From: Azolla caroliniana
Taxonomy: Eukaryota > Polypodiophyta
Length of the DNA stretch: 64,000 bases
Direction of reading: 5' to 3'
NCBI GenBank assembly: GCA_043228905.1
Contig: JBHGNT010000014.1
Coordinates: 3,348,001 to 3,412,000, forward strand
Part shown: positions 42,285-53,598 of the stretch, piece by piece
Position numbering within the stretch: position 1 is the stretch's first letter
Layout of the letters: each line of letters starts with the position of its first letter
Program-made: the position numbers and the translations under genes
The notes under the pieces: model-generated
The model's database searches: none
What the model was told of the DNA's origin: nothing
Seen by the model: only the letters and a program-made list of their open reading frames with translations

Positions 42285-43429
42285 TCTTCATCTAATTGAC
42301 TAAGGACTTCAAATTTATTTGAGATACTTGGGCTATTAGTATTATGAATACTATCTGACACCCTATTAGTACTATTAATACTATCAGACACTCCGAAGGG
42401 AATAATTGACTCGGGTTTAGTACAGGCGACGATTTGATTTACCTGTCTTCTTGGCCTATGGGGACAATTGATGGCGATATGCCCTGGTCCACCGCAATAA
42501 AGACATAATCGATTGGCACGCCGTCGTTGCTTTTCTTCTTCCGATAATGGGCCGCGTCGACGCATGGTGTCGATCTCCATCGGTGTCGGAATATTGGCTT
42601 GAGGTACATCGCGTGCAAATGGTTTAGCCGTGACTGGGGCGTATGTGGGTTCCGGCCGAGAGCGTGGCATTTGTAACTGACGTTCCGAACGCCGTTCGAA
42701 AAGGTGATTGTCGCATCGGACCGCTCGACTGATTGCCTTCGTAAGAGACTTTGGTTACTCGAGGAAGGTTAAAAGCAAGTCTTTGACATCGTTGCGCAAG
42801 CCATAGCGAAACTGCTCCATGAGGGCCTGATCATCCCAGGGGATATCTGAGGCGAGTAGGCGGAAATCTACCGCGTAGGCCAAGGCTGGACGATCGCCTT
42901 GACGCAATCTTCGGATCTTGTTGATCACCGTCCTGATGTTGTCGGTATCTCCAAAGCAAGCTTTAAACTCACCAATAAAATCTTCAAAGTTATTAAGCAA
43001 GGGTGATTGTTTTTCTAGAAGTGGAGCGAACCATGCCAAGGCTGAGCCGCTAAGTAACGTGCCTATTAGGCCGACTCGAGATGCATCAATGGGATATCGG
43101 GAAGGATGCATCTGGATGACTAAGCATACCTGATTAAGGAATCCCCGGAATTGCGATCGTGTTCCATCAAATTTCACAGGAAGTCCAATCTTGGGCTCTT
43201 TATGAAATCCTTGGGGACTTGATCCTTGTTGTTGCAACGCTACTTCGAGTTGTTGTACCCGTAACGCTAACTCCCCATGTTGTTGTTGTGTTTGTTGTTT
43301 TTCGAGAGCGATTTGTTGCAGATCCCCTATCAACCATTGGTTTTCTTGTTCCAGGGCAACAAACTTTTCTTTTAGACACTGTAACTCGGAGAAAACGGAT
43401 TGATATACTTGGGCACTAACAGTAGCCAT
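42272..43429 (-). pseudogene. Gypsy-C gag (one in-frame stop)
   Basis: A 386-codon frame from MATVSAQVYQSVFSELQ at 43429 to the TGA at 42272-42274. An upstream in-frame ATG at 43474 lies in leader sequence and is less likely. N-terminal residues 1-75 form a Gln-rich coiled coil. The Gag core follows. A TAA at 42755-42757 interrupts it near residue 225. The same frame then continues with PMEIDTMRRRGPLSEEEKQR and the zinc knuckle CLYCGGPGHIAINC. The gag stop is preceded by a -1 frameshift signal leading into pol. Confidence 0.85.
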
Positions 43430-43577
43430 AGTATAGGGAAAAGGGTAGGAGGAAAGGAAGAGAAATTGGTTCAAACTGTCAGGAATAGTACTAAAGCAGA
43501 GATGGAATTAGTACTAATAAGAGAAGTACTATTAATACTAAGAAGATGGGACTGCGTGAGATTCCCGGGAGAGGAAG

Positions 43578-43919
43578 TGAGAAGAGGAGAGAGAGATAGC
43601 GAGGATGAGAGAGAGAGAAAGATGATGACAACAGCTAATATATTATGTGAAAAGATAAGTACAAAGCGGCTAAGAGGCTTAAGACTGGCGTTGAACCAAT
43701 TTGGTTCAACATAATGTCTAGTGCCTTCTTTTATAGTGTTGTCAGGAGTAATCCTAAAACTTCTAGAATGTTCCAGAGAAATCTGGAATATACATTACTT
43801 TCTTATAATAAAATATAAATGAAAATAATATCCTATGAATTACAATAGATGGTGTGATGGTTAAGAGCTCGACCCATATACCATAAGGTCATGAGTTCGA
43901 GTCTTGCCATATCATGACA
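43578..43919 (-). repeat. Gypsy-C 5' LTR
   Basis: 342 bp. Differences from 39021-39362: one each in AAAG(C/T)GGC, CCT(A/G)AAAC, AAAA(T/C)ATAAATG and ATG(A/G)GTTCG. The last lies in the first bases of the box-B-like word. The tRNA-like stretch is at 43850-43904. No standard Met-tRNA primer-binding site was seen at 43550-43577. Confidence 0.88.
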
Positions 43920-44499
43920 ACAAGAGATTGGAATAGAACTATCGACTTCCATGGACCCTTTCTTGAATATTAGTAGACCATGCCAGTGTACCTCATCAAG
44001 TTTCAACACCCCTTTATAAGTTCCTATATTTGGCCTTACGATAACTGTACATAAAATGTTGTAAGCCTCTGGACAGCTAACTTCAAGTTGTAGCTTTCAG
44101 GTGTTTTTTCTTAATACTAAAGAAAATCTCTCAAGGAAAAAAAAAACACACAGTTTTCCATCAATTCATTTTCCATTACTTCAACTTCTTTAAGCACACT
44201 TTGATGCAAGATTGTCTCTAGTTACATGATATTTTCAAATTTTCTTTCAACACTTTTGAGCACAACTTATTTTCAGATTTTTTTCTTCAGATTTCCCACC
44301 AATAATATAATCATTACTAAAAGAAGACTATTTTCTTACATAAGAAGAGTTGGAGTTTATAAGTTTGCAATGTATCATGTTTGCCAATTATACTACCCGA
44401 CATCTCACATGATGTTATAGGTTTACTACAATGTCTCTAGTTATAGGCGGTTAAGACTTTCTACTCCTATCAAATATAGCTCTAGATTTTGTAATTAAT

Positions 44500-44501
<2 letters not shown>

Positions 44502-44534
<33 letters not shown>
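44502..44534. repeat. (GT)n microsatellite
   Basis: 33 bp of alternating T and G, followed by an AG-rich run, at the same place in its duplicated block as the (GA)n tract at 47151-47215. Confidence 0.95.
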
Positions 44535-44535
<1 letters not shown>

Positions 44536-45349
44536 AGAGAGAAAGAGAGAGTACATTGAAACATGTCTTACTTGGTAAGGTCTCCTACCAAGGACCAAAA
44601 AGAGGCATGCTCAACTTGCAACGTTCAATAAAATGTCACATAAAGTAGTGAAGAGGCCTAAATTTGAAAGTAGTACTTGTATTTATATCAAAGAAATATT
44701 ATACAAAATATCTAACATTATTTAAATATGTTTATAATACCTACTATGAGAAGTTTGCATTGTACAACACATACTATGGGAAGATTCCCATTATCCACAT
44801 ATAGCAAAGGCATGTAAGTAATAATTTATTGACATGTTTATGAAAACATAGATCTATGAGTTAGATTAATATTTAGTGCTTGCATGAGCACAAACACAAT
44901 GTTGTTCATGATGTTATGAGGTCATGAAGTGATGACCATGAGAGGGATGATTGAACGACAAACTCATAAAGACCATTATTGAGATGAAAAGGGATTGTGT
45001 GTGGGAGATAACAGTGAGGAGACTATAACTATCCCAAATTGGTGAATGTCACATTCATGCAAGTGCAATAAGTGATGGTGGATGTGCGGAGGAAAGTGGA
45101 AGTTAGGTAGAGAGAAAACATCAATGATGGATGTGTCGTGTACAAAGATGATGGGAGGAGTACTGCGAAAGAGGTTCAACACAATTAGTGATCATGTTTG
45201 GAAATTTGACTGTGGGTGAATGATGGTGCCACTTGAATCACATAGTTAACCTTTTGTAGATGATAAGTAGAGCAAACATCAATAAAAGACAATGATGACA
45301 CTTGAATGAATGATGGACCAATAAAATAACTTTGGTTGTACTATAATAA

Positions 45350-45441
45350 TCCCCGTTTTGTGTATAAGCTTCCTTGTATAGTCTCCTTGTAATAATCCTT
45401 CCTAACTAATGGGAAAGTAGCTTTATTTTGTAAAAAAAAAA
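45350..45441 (+). mobile_element. Short retroposed insertion with poly(A) tail
   Basis: About 92 bp ending in a run of about 11 A and flanked by a perfect 22-bp direct repeat (45328-45349 and 45442-45463, AACTTTGGTTGTACTATAAT plus AA). A long target duplication plus a 3' poly(A) is the hallmark of insertion by LINE machinery. The inserted body has no coding frame and I do not recognise its source transcript. Confidence 0.8.
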
Positions 45442-47146
45442 AACTTTGGTTGTACTATAATAAAGGCAATTTGATTCCATTAGAATAGTTAATTACGAAT
45501 TCTTGACAAACTTTGGTAGTAACCAATATTTGTTGACTCATAAACTTTGTCTTGACTCTTAATAGGTGAACGGTGAACCCATGATTCAATTTGATTGATT
45601 GAGAGTCATCAAAATATAATTTAAACCCTCATGCATGAACCCAAATAACAAAAAAAGGTCAAGAATATTTTGACAAAAATTCAAAAAATGTACGAGTCTA
45701 TGGACATGCAAGTACTTTGCGCAAACCAACCCCTTTCTCAGTTTATTGAAAGGACCCTTTTTTTTAATCAGATACCATGAGACAGAAACAAATTCTCCTC
45801 TTTCTTCTCAAAATGTGAAACCTTCTTTGGTTTAATTGATATGAAGATGAGAATGCTATTGATGGTGGAGGTTTTAGTGTCAATATTAATGGTTTTAATG
45901 GCAGCCAAGTGGCACATGCATATAAATTGCATGCTAGGTACAATGTGGCAAGCCTAAAAGTGAATGGATAGATGCATGCAGAGCCATAATTCATTATTGT
46001 AAAGTGAGAGGAATATTTTATGAAATTATTTGCTTTTCCTATTAGTATAGATAATGATGTTTTTTGGCAAGAGCAATAGGCCATGTGCGTGAAGAGATGT
46101 CACAAATCCTTGAGATAGACTTCGTAGAGGATTAAGTGGAAAGAGTGATGCTACATTTTTCAAATGATAAAAGGCCTAACTAGGGTAAACTTATAAATAA
46201 GTTCTTTCAAAAGTATGTACAATCACAAAAGGAACCACTCACAATTATGTTTCAAGAAGTCAAGAATTCAAGACATATGCCTCAATCATGGAAGGTTGGA
46301 TGTAATAAAACTCTTGTGTAAGACCTCTCTTCATCATAATTTATAAACCTATTTCCATAATGACGGAGTATACAAACTATTTGTGAAGGCCCACATTAGT
46401 AGGTTGCAATAGTTTTTATCAACAATAGTGCCCACATCTAGATTTGATTGAGGCTATATTGGATATACATTAGACACTTGTCGTTCTCAAAAGCCATCCA
46501 AAGTAAAAACAACTTATGCATGTGACAAACTAATTTGTAAGAATTATGGAGGGTGATCACAAGGTCCAATAGTTGGTAGATCATGTGCAATTGGGGTTGC
46601 TATCTTGTTTCTTTTACAAGCTAAGGTGTTTATTTTGACGATTATGATAGGTGGATAAACTTTAGGAATTACATTCCATAGAAAGAGTATTACCTTTCGG
46701 AATGTAGCCAATATGGAGTTACCCTTTTTTTATAGGTGTTTGCTCAAGGTGTGGAGTTAGGAGCACATTCTCCAAATTTTCAATCTTTGTTTTTTGTTTT
46801 GAGTTGTCACAATACTGAGGATTATGTCATAATTTACATACGTGAAATGCATGTATTGCTTCATTGTTGAATATGGGGTTCAAAGACATATCCAGTGATT
46901 CAAAAGCATTTTTGTATTGCAAAACTCATAATGTGAAACATCAAGAGGTTGACACAAGAAGAGTTGGGGTTTGTAGGTTTGCAAGGGTCATGTTTGCCAA
47001 TTGCATTGGCCATTATCCTATATGATGCTACAGGTTCACTACAATGTATCAAGAAAGATGTAATGAGATTCTTGAGGGTTTTTCGAGTGGGTCAATAAGA
47101 TATTTTATTCCTATGAATTATAGCCCTACACTTTATATTTGATCAA

Positions 47147-47150
<4 letters not shown>

Positions 47151-47215
<65 letters not shown>
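47151..47215. repeat. (GA)n microsatellite
   Basis: 65 bp of uninterrupted GA, located in the second copy of the duplicated block. Confidence 0.95.
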
Positions 47216-47220
<5 letters not shown>

Positions 47221-48254
47221 TTAAATATGACTTACTTCATAAGGTTGTCCACAAAGGACAGAAAGCAATGTGTTACTTGGAATATTTGATAAATGTAGTG
47301 AAGAGACCTAAACTTGAAATCATGTACATGTATTTACATAAAAGAAAATGCAAGTAAAATATCAAGTACTATTCAAATATGTGTGTTTATATTGAAAGTT
47401 TACAACACTTACTATAAGCCTCGATTCCCCATATAGCAAAGGCATCTAAATAATTCATTCATTTACACACTCAGGATCTATCACGTAGGATCAACATGAT
47501 GCCCTACCATGGGCTAGTGTGAGCATATAACACTCGTCTTGGTCATCAACAAGTTGTTCAAAATGTGTTTTATTTTGCATTGTTACTAGGTCATGAAGTA
47601 ATTACCATCACAGAGGTAGTTGATCAACACGTGCATAAAGAACGATATTGAAGTGAAAAGCAATTGTATGTGGGAAACAAGTACTTGAGAGATTGCCTAC
47701 AACGAATCCAAATGAATGGATGTCACATTCTTGTAAAATCAATAAGTGAAGGTGGATGGATAGGCCAAGGAAAATGAAGAATTTGAGGTAGATATATACA
47801 ACACCAATGATGGACAAAGGTGATGGACGGTGTACTGTGAAAAGAAGCTTCAACACAAGTGTTTGATTTAGTCACAATGTTTGCACTTGGAATCACGTTT
47901 TCAACATTTTGCAAAAAGCATCGGTAAAAAAGTGAGGATAGGATGCAATCTTGAATGAATGACGAACCAATAGAAAGGAGCTTTGATTGGCATACCTTTC
48001 TAATGCTACCCTTCTCCCCTCATCCCCCCCCCCTCTCTAGTTTGTGTTCTACAGAGTGAAAAGGTCAATCGTGGGGTCCGGACAAAAGAGGTTGGTGCAC
48101 CAAGAATCGGAGGTCCATTAAAAGCACGTCTCGACATCGGAAACATCGGAGGAGCCGCTACTAAAAAACACAATTGAATCGGTCGACACTCGATCGAAAA
48201 AGATGTGTGCTCGACAAAGCCTCGGGTGCCGCCGACCCAAGTAAAGAAAGTGTC

Positions 48255-48325
48255 GAGAAGTAACAAACGGATCGGATCGGATTGTCCGAGAAGCAACAAA
48301 CAGATCGGATTGGATCGGAGTGTCT
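48255..48325. repeat. Two-copy direct repeat upstream of the carboxypeptidase gene
   Basis: GAGAAGTAACAAACGGATCG starts one unit at 48255 and GAGAAGCAACAAACAGATCG the next at 48288. Each is followed by GGAT.GGA words, about 33-38 bp per unit. It lies 160-230 bp before the start codon, in likely promoter or leader DNA. Confidence 0.6.
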
Positions 48326-48483
48326 GAGAATCGGAGAGTGATATTGAGGAATCAAGAGTGAAGGGCCTAGGATTGTTTCTGGCTCTCCTCTTCTTCCTCC
48401 CATTCCTCAAGCCTTGGAAGGAAGGCTGCCTTTAGGCTTCTTTGGTTGGATTGATATACAGTCATACATACATACATATACAT

Positions 48484-48733
48484 ATGGGGATGGGCTCTGC
48501 TCCCCTGATGGTGCTGGTTTTAGCTGCGGCATTGGCTGTTTTGGCGGTTTCTGGGGCCCCCCAGTCGCACTTGGTGGAGGAGCTGCCAGGCCAGGAAGGT
48601 AGCGTGGATTTCCGACAGTATGCAGGCTACATCACCGTTGATTCCAGCGCTGGGCGTGCCCTCTTCTACTACTTTGTCACCACCCCTGATGATGCTCATA
48701 ACAATGACAAGATTACAGATACTGCGAATCATC

Positions 48734-48767
<34 letters not shown>

Positions 48768-51700
48768 TAGTGGCTCTGATCTTCATACTCCCCTCGCACT
48801 CTGGCTCAATGGAGGTTAGTAGCCCTAATGCATTTGGCTACATCAAAGATCATGCTCTTTTTAAATAGATTTCACTGCATTATGTATTGTTTGAACACAA
48901 GAACACCCTTTTTTATTATGGCCTCTTCTTGTTCGATAGGGTTTCATCGTTTGCATTCGTTGCAAGTCACATTGCGTGCGCATTGTGTTCCGTTGTCTTC
49001 TGCCCATGTTTTGGATTGTGATTTTAACATCCTCATTGCAAAACATTTGCCCCTTGTTTCGGTCACAATGCAATGATGAAAATCTGCCTTCTTCAAAGAT
49101 TAGAATAATATAAGCATAAAAGAATCATGAACAAAAGTGAAAGGCAAGACAAAACTAATCACCAAAGAGAACCATGGACTCTCCAGAGTAAGTTAGAAGA
49201 AAAGCCCTGCTAGCAGTGCTTATCTGACCAGGTTTCATTGCATCATTATGATACAAACATTCCATACTGGAGTCATGCCAAGCATTCCTTGTGACACGAT
49301 GAGAAACATTTGCCTCTGTGTTCACTTGGGTGTGTCAATCTTGTAGCCTCACATCAAATCTTGTGTGACAAACTGAATTGGTAACAACGATTGATCATTT
49401 ATGTAACACAGAACCATTTGAAAGACACATTGAATCTTGTCTGTGAAGGCCTGAAACGTTTTCCCCATGTGGAGAAACAAATATGACAAACTCATCAAAT
49501 CGCTCGATATTTTCTGCTAGAATTCGTTTCCATTTCAGTCATGAAAAATATATTCGATGGCCCGGAACACTGGGCCCAACCAAGGGTTTCAAGCTTCCAT
49601 GATACCCACCTTTATGAACTCTATTCCACCCAAGTTGTGTACTCTTGTTTATGTGATGCTCTTTTCCAATCGGTGTGGTATGACAGGCCCAGGATGCTCT
49701 TCAATTGGAGGTGGCGCGTTTACAGAGTTAGGGCCATTCTACCCACGGAGTGATGGAAGGGGATTGATTGTCAACAAGTATGCATGGAATAAAGGTAAGA
49801 AGAAAAAATCTAAGAAAAAAGAGCCAAACAACAATCATCCTTCTTCTTCCATTCATTCATTAGAGATTTTTGGGTAATTTAACATATGTACATAGACACA
49901 CGTGTTTTTCTTAGTTTCCAACATCATATTCTTGGAATCCCCTGCTGGAGTTGGTTGGTCATACTCAAATTCCACTCATGATTATGTTTCTGCTGGGGAT
50001 GGCCCAACTGGTATCGTAGAAATGATATCATTCTCCTTTCTTCACGTAATTTGAGAAGCTGGTATGCTTTTCTCCACTAAAACTAATTAAGAAGCAGGTT
50101 CTTGCAGCTAAAGACACACTATCTTTCCTTGTCGAGTGGTTCAAACTATATCCTGAGTACCGACACCATCCGTTTTACCTCATCGGTGAGAGCTATGCAG
50201 GTGCGGTTCAACATGATATGTTTTAGAATACCATTTGTGAGATTTTTCAGTTGAGAAACAAAAGAGAAAACAGAAAGAAAATCAAGTCTTGTATTTCTCT
50301 ATGGCAGGACATTATATTCCACAGTTGGCATCTCTTTTGGTTTCCTACAAAGGCAAAGATGGGTTCGAGTTCAACCTTAAAGGAATTGCTGTAAGACCAT
50401 CACATGTGTTTTTTTTAACACTAGACTCTTCATCTAACTGATATTTTATGGTAACGTTGCAGATTGGGAACCCTCTTTTACGGCTGTCTGTTGACTTGTT
50501 GTCAACCTACACATATCTTTGGTCACACGGCATCATCCCTGATGTTGTCTACAATGACATTCAAAAGTTGTGTGGCTTTGAAAACTTTGTGCTGAATATT
50601 GGACACAACAATGTGAGTGAGAACTGCTATAATTTGCTCAATCTTGCGGATAATGAAATCGGCAACTATATCAACAATTATGATGTGATTTTGGATGTAT
50701 GCTACCCGGCACTCATAGAACAGGAGTTACGACTCCGGAAGAAGGTTTGCAATCATATGTATGTAATATATAATATGATCTAAGATTTGTATAATGTTGG
50801 ATGAAGACAATGGTGAATCATATACTATTTCAGATTGAAATTATCACTTGGCCACAATGATGAAGGTTTGTTTATTTTGGGTTGAAATCCATCATTCGGC
50901 AGTTGTCTGAACAACTGATCTAGCATTAGATTGGAATATTTAGAAATTTATCCTACTGTGATTCCTTGGACATATGGATTCATATGAACTTCTGTAGGTT
51001 GAGCCAGGGCATACCTAACTAGGTTTGCAAAGCGTTAATCATAGGACCCCCTAATGTTCAATATAAACTTCTTGTGTGCCTTCCTTATGTAAAAGAACAG
51101 CATTGCTTTAATTGTTTGTGTTGAAAATTGCTGGAAAATATGCGTGAAAGTTGGTTCTTTCCTTGTTGAAGGAAAAGTACTTAATTTCTGGCATTTACTG
51201 TAAAAGAACTTGTTTTCCCTTTGGAGTTATTGTGTCTGTGTGAAGATTTGATGTAGAACTTCTATGTGTCAATTTTTCTCTTTGAATGTATTTTGGTTCT
51301 TGTGTGTATTTGATAAAAAACTTCTATGTGTTTCCATGCAACAATTTGATGCAGATAGCGCAAATAAGTGAAGGTGTAGATGTTTGTATTACCAGTGAGA
51401 GAAACTTCTACTTAAATTTGCCTGAAGTCCAAAAGGCGCTTCATGCAAATGTGACAGCATTACCATATCCGTGGTCTGTATGCAGCAGGTAGCCTTAATA
51501 TTTAGTGCTTTCTTGTTTTCTCTATATTTTTCCAACTATTTATTTGAAGTAAAGTCACATCTCTCATGTGAAGTAGTTTGTTTCTGTGATTTAAAATATA
51601 ATCGGAAATATGGCTTTTATTTGCATGCCGCAAGCCAGTAATAGAGGAGCCATAGATTTTCAACGTTGTTGTATATTCTGGTTTTCCGTACCACACTAGG

Positions 51701-52583
51701 TCACCTCTCGGTCGGTGTACCTGTCATAGTCATCTGCTCCTAGATCGTTAAGGTTTAAGACAACCTACAAAAAAGAAATCTAACATTTTAATTGCATTTC
51801 AGGTTACTAAATTACAGTTCTGAAGATCCTAAGATTGATATGCTGCCAATTTTGAAGTTTCTGCATGAACAAGGTCTTCGGATTTTGATATTCAGGTTGA
51901 TATTTTACATTGATTATTCTCTTATTCTTGTGTGGGTGTCTCATACATACATATACATGTACATACGCATGGATACATTTATGGATATGGACGTGGGCAT
52001 CCATTCATCATATCCATAAATGTGTCCATGTCCATTACCATTTCCATGCCCATGTCCATTACCATTTCCATGCCCATGTCCATATTCATAACTGCATCCA
52101 TATCTACACACATATTATGCAATGCATGTTCAACTATTCTTTTAGTTCTGACACTTGGCGACAATGTGTAACTTCTGAGAAAAAACAACACTCCAATGTA
52201 GTTAATGTCAATTAATATGACATCACAGCGGTGATCAGGATGCCGTGGTTCCTTTGATTGGAACAAGGACCATAATTGGTGAACTTGCAAGGGATCTCCA
52301 TCTACAAACTTCGATCCCTTATAGTGCGTGGTATGAGAATCATCAGGTATATATGAACTGTTGATAAATGGTCAATGGACACCGGTGACAAAAGAAAAAC
52401 ATGTCATCAGATGTTGTTTCTCATGAACAGGTTGCAGGTTGGGCAATTTCTTATGGAGAGAACTTAACATTTGCAACGGTGCGAGGGGCAGCACACATGG
52501 TTCCTTATGCTCAACCGGCACGAGCATTGGTAATGTTCAAAAGCTTTATCAATGACCAAAGACTTCCATCACATGAACATTAA
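48484..52583 (+). CDS. Serine carboxypeptidase-like protein, peptidase family S10 (10 exons)
   Basis: Exons 48484-48814, 49687-49794, 49915-50010, 50108-50200, 50308-50390, 50463-50744, 51355-51488, 51803-51895, 52229-52346, 52431-52583. All introns are GT-AG, phases fit, and the total is 1491 nt (496 residues). Residues 1-24 are a signal peptide ([19 protein letters not shown]), so the protein enters the secretory path. Landmarks: oxyanion-hole block LWLNGGPGCSS (107-116), catalytic Ser207 in GESYAG, Asp409 in [10 protein letters not shown], His468 in GAAHMVPY. It should cleave C-terminal residues of peptides or, as some plant relatives do, act as an acyltransferase. A run of 13 His (83-95) from CAC/CAT codons interrupts the N-terminal region and is unusual. 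An upstream in-frame ATG at 48442 is less likely, as it would bury the signal peptide. The family is sure. The substrate is unknown. Confidence 0.95.
52027..52083. repeat. 24-bp tandem repeat in intron 8
   Basis: Two identical 24-bp units (52027-52050 and 52051-52074, CATGTCCATTACCATTTCCA plus TGCC) and a partial third, inside an ATG/CAT-rich part of the carboxypeptidase intron between exons 8 and 9. Confidence 0.85.
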
Positions 52584-53120
52584 TACATGTAACATACTTT
52601 GGAAAATGCTACATTTGGTGGAAAGCATTCATAGTCCACATGACCTTGTTCTTGTATGATATGGATACTCCTATCAACTTCAATGACATCTTGGAATGTG
52701 TTTAATAACAGTGATGCTCTTGAAATATTTGCCCACATTCCTATTTTATGCTGGTATCATTTCATAGATCTGGCCAATGTTTGCTTGATAGGTGGGAGTG
52801 TATTATAGTTGTAGAATTTACTGAAGATACAGGATGGGATATGATTAATTTTGTTCATGTCAATGAAGATGGGGCATGGCATTCTCATTAAAATGGTCTT
52901 GATTTTGCTAGAAGATGATATTGAGGTTCTAGGGCTGTAGGAATCAATAATCATTTTGTCACATATGAATCTATGATTGATGATGTGGGGACTATCGGTG
53001 TCAGTCTATGAAATATTCTTGAATCTTAAGTGGTCTCGTGCTTGAAAACCTAGCAAACATTTTCCTTAGATGGAGAATTATTGAAAGAGGAAGTTCCCCA
53101 TGCAGTCTCTATCCCCCACT
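52584..53120 (+). other. 3' flank of the carboxypeptidase gene
   Basis: Expected 3' untranslated region and downstream DNA. It ends at the target duplication CCACT (53116-53120) of Gypsy-D. No other gene seen. Confidence 0.4.
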
Positions 53121-53591
53121 TGTTAAGAGTCTATTACTAATCAATAGACCAAATCAAGTAAAAAGGAAGAAAATAGATTGGATAGAAGAACCCGTTCCAC
53201 CCGACCACCCCCGAGCTATGATCTAGACATAGCCAACCTACCACCGACGTCCCATACCGCCGGATATTAGGATGACTAATACCTTGGAAGAGATAAACAC
53301 GATCGTCGAGACGAAAGCCTAGCCCGCACCACCGGTGTCTACGACAGCAGCCTTCCGACGTGATCCTTATGAGGGTAGCTAAGCCTCATATTTATACCTT
53401 TTCCTAGGCCCCTTGAATAGATGTGCCTTTCTAAAAGGCTCTCTATTCATTGGTTGTCTAAATCATGATAGTGCATGCACATATCATTCATTCTATCCAA
53501 TCATTAGTCCCCTTTTTAATAATAGTGAACATACCCTTCACTAATGTAAATATTAGTGACCTACCCTCACCAACGTTATGTGTACATAACA
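53121..53591 (-). repeat. Gypsy-D 3' LTR
   Basis: 471 bp, TGTTAAGAGTC to GTACATAACA (plus strand), and it appears identical to 59760-60230. A TATA-like GGTATAAATATGAGG is on the minus strand near 53386-53400. Confidence 0.96.
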
Positions 53592-53598
53592 TACTCCC

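Larger units (their letters stand above)
39021..43919 (-). mobile_element. Gypsy-C, Ty3/gypsy chromovirus-related element (Tcn1-like), internally deleted
   Basis: 342-bp LTRs of equal length with four differences (about 99% identity), so a recent insertion. The Gag (KFDGTRSQFRGFLNQV, TLLSGSALAWFAPLLEK, WDDQALMEQFRYGLRNDVKD) and reverse transcriptase ([20 protein letters not shown]) are of the type found in fungal Tcn1-like chromoviruses and animal sushi elements, which has been reported from a few non-seed plants. Most of RNase H is deleted and the integrase end lacks a complete chromodomain. Flanks (GGAAG, ACAAG) do not form a clean duplication, so the outer edges carry some doubt. Confidence 0.88.
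43920..48254. other. Gene-free intergenic DNA with a duplicated block
   Basis: No gene supported. About 44340-45300 and 46960-47990 are diverged copies of one sequence in the same orientation (shared words include CATGTTTGCCAATT, AGTGAAGAG.CCTAAA.TTGAAA and a GAGAGAGAGTACATT junction), about 2.6 kb apart. Each copy has a simple repeat at the same internal position. 46100-46700 contains faint non-LTR reverse transcriptase-like words but too decayed to call. Confidence 0.45.

Noticed and set aside
46100-46700. Possible LINE reverse transcriptase relic (words like RPTSLHHNL and HISRLQ in different frames)
   Set aside because: Too few residues in any one frame and no catalytic motif. A profile search against L1 reverse transcriptase would be needed.
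47139-47357. Open frame with an Arg-Glu repeat
   Set aside because: It comes from translation of the (GA)n microsatellite.
48006-48410. 134-codon minus-strand open frame upstream of the carboxypeptidase
   Set aside because: No domain. It lies in promoter/leader DNA with direct repeats, and two minus frames overlap there.
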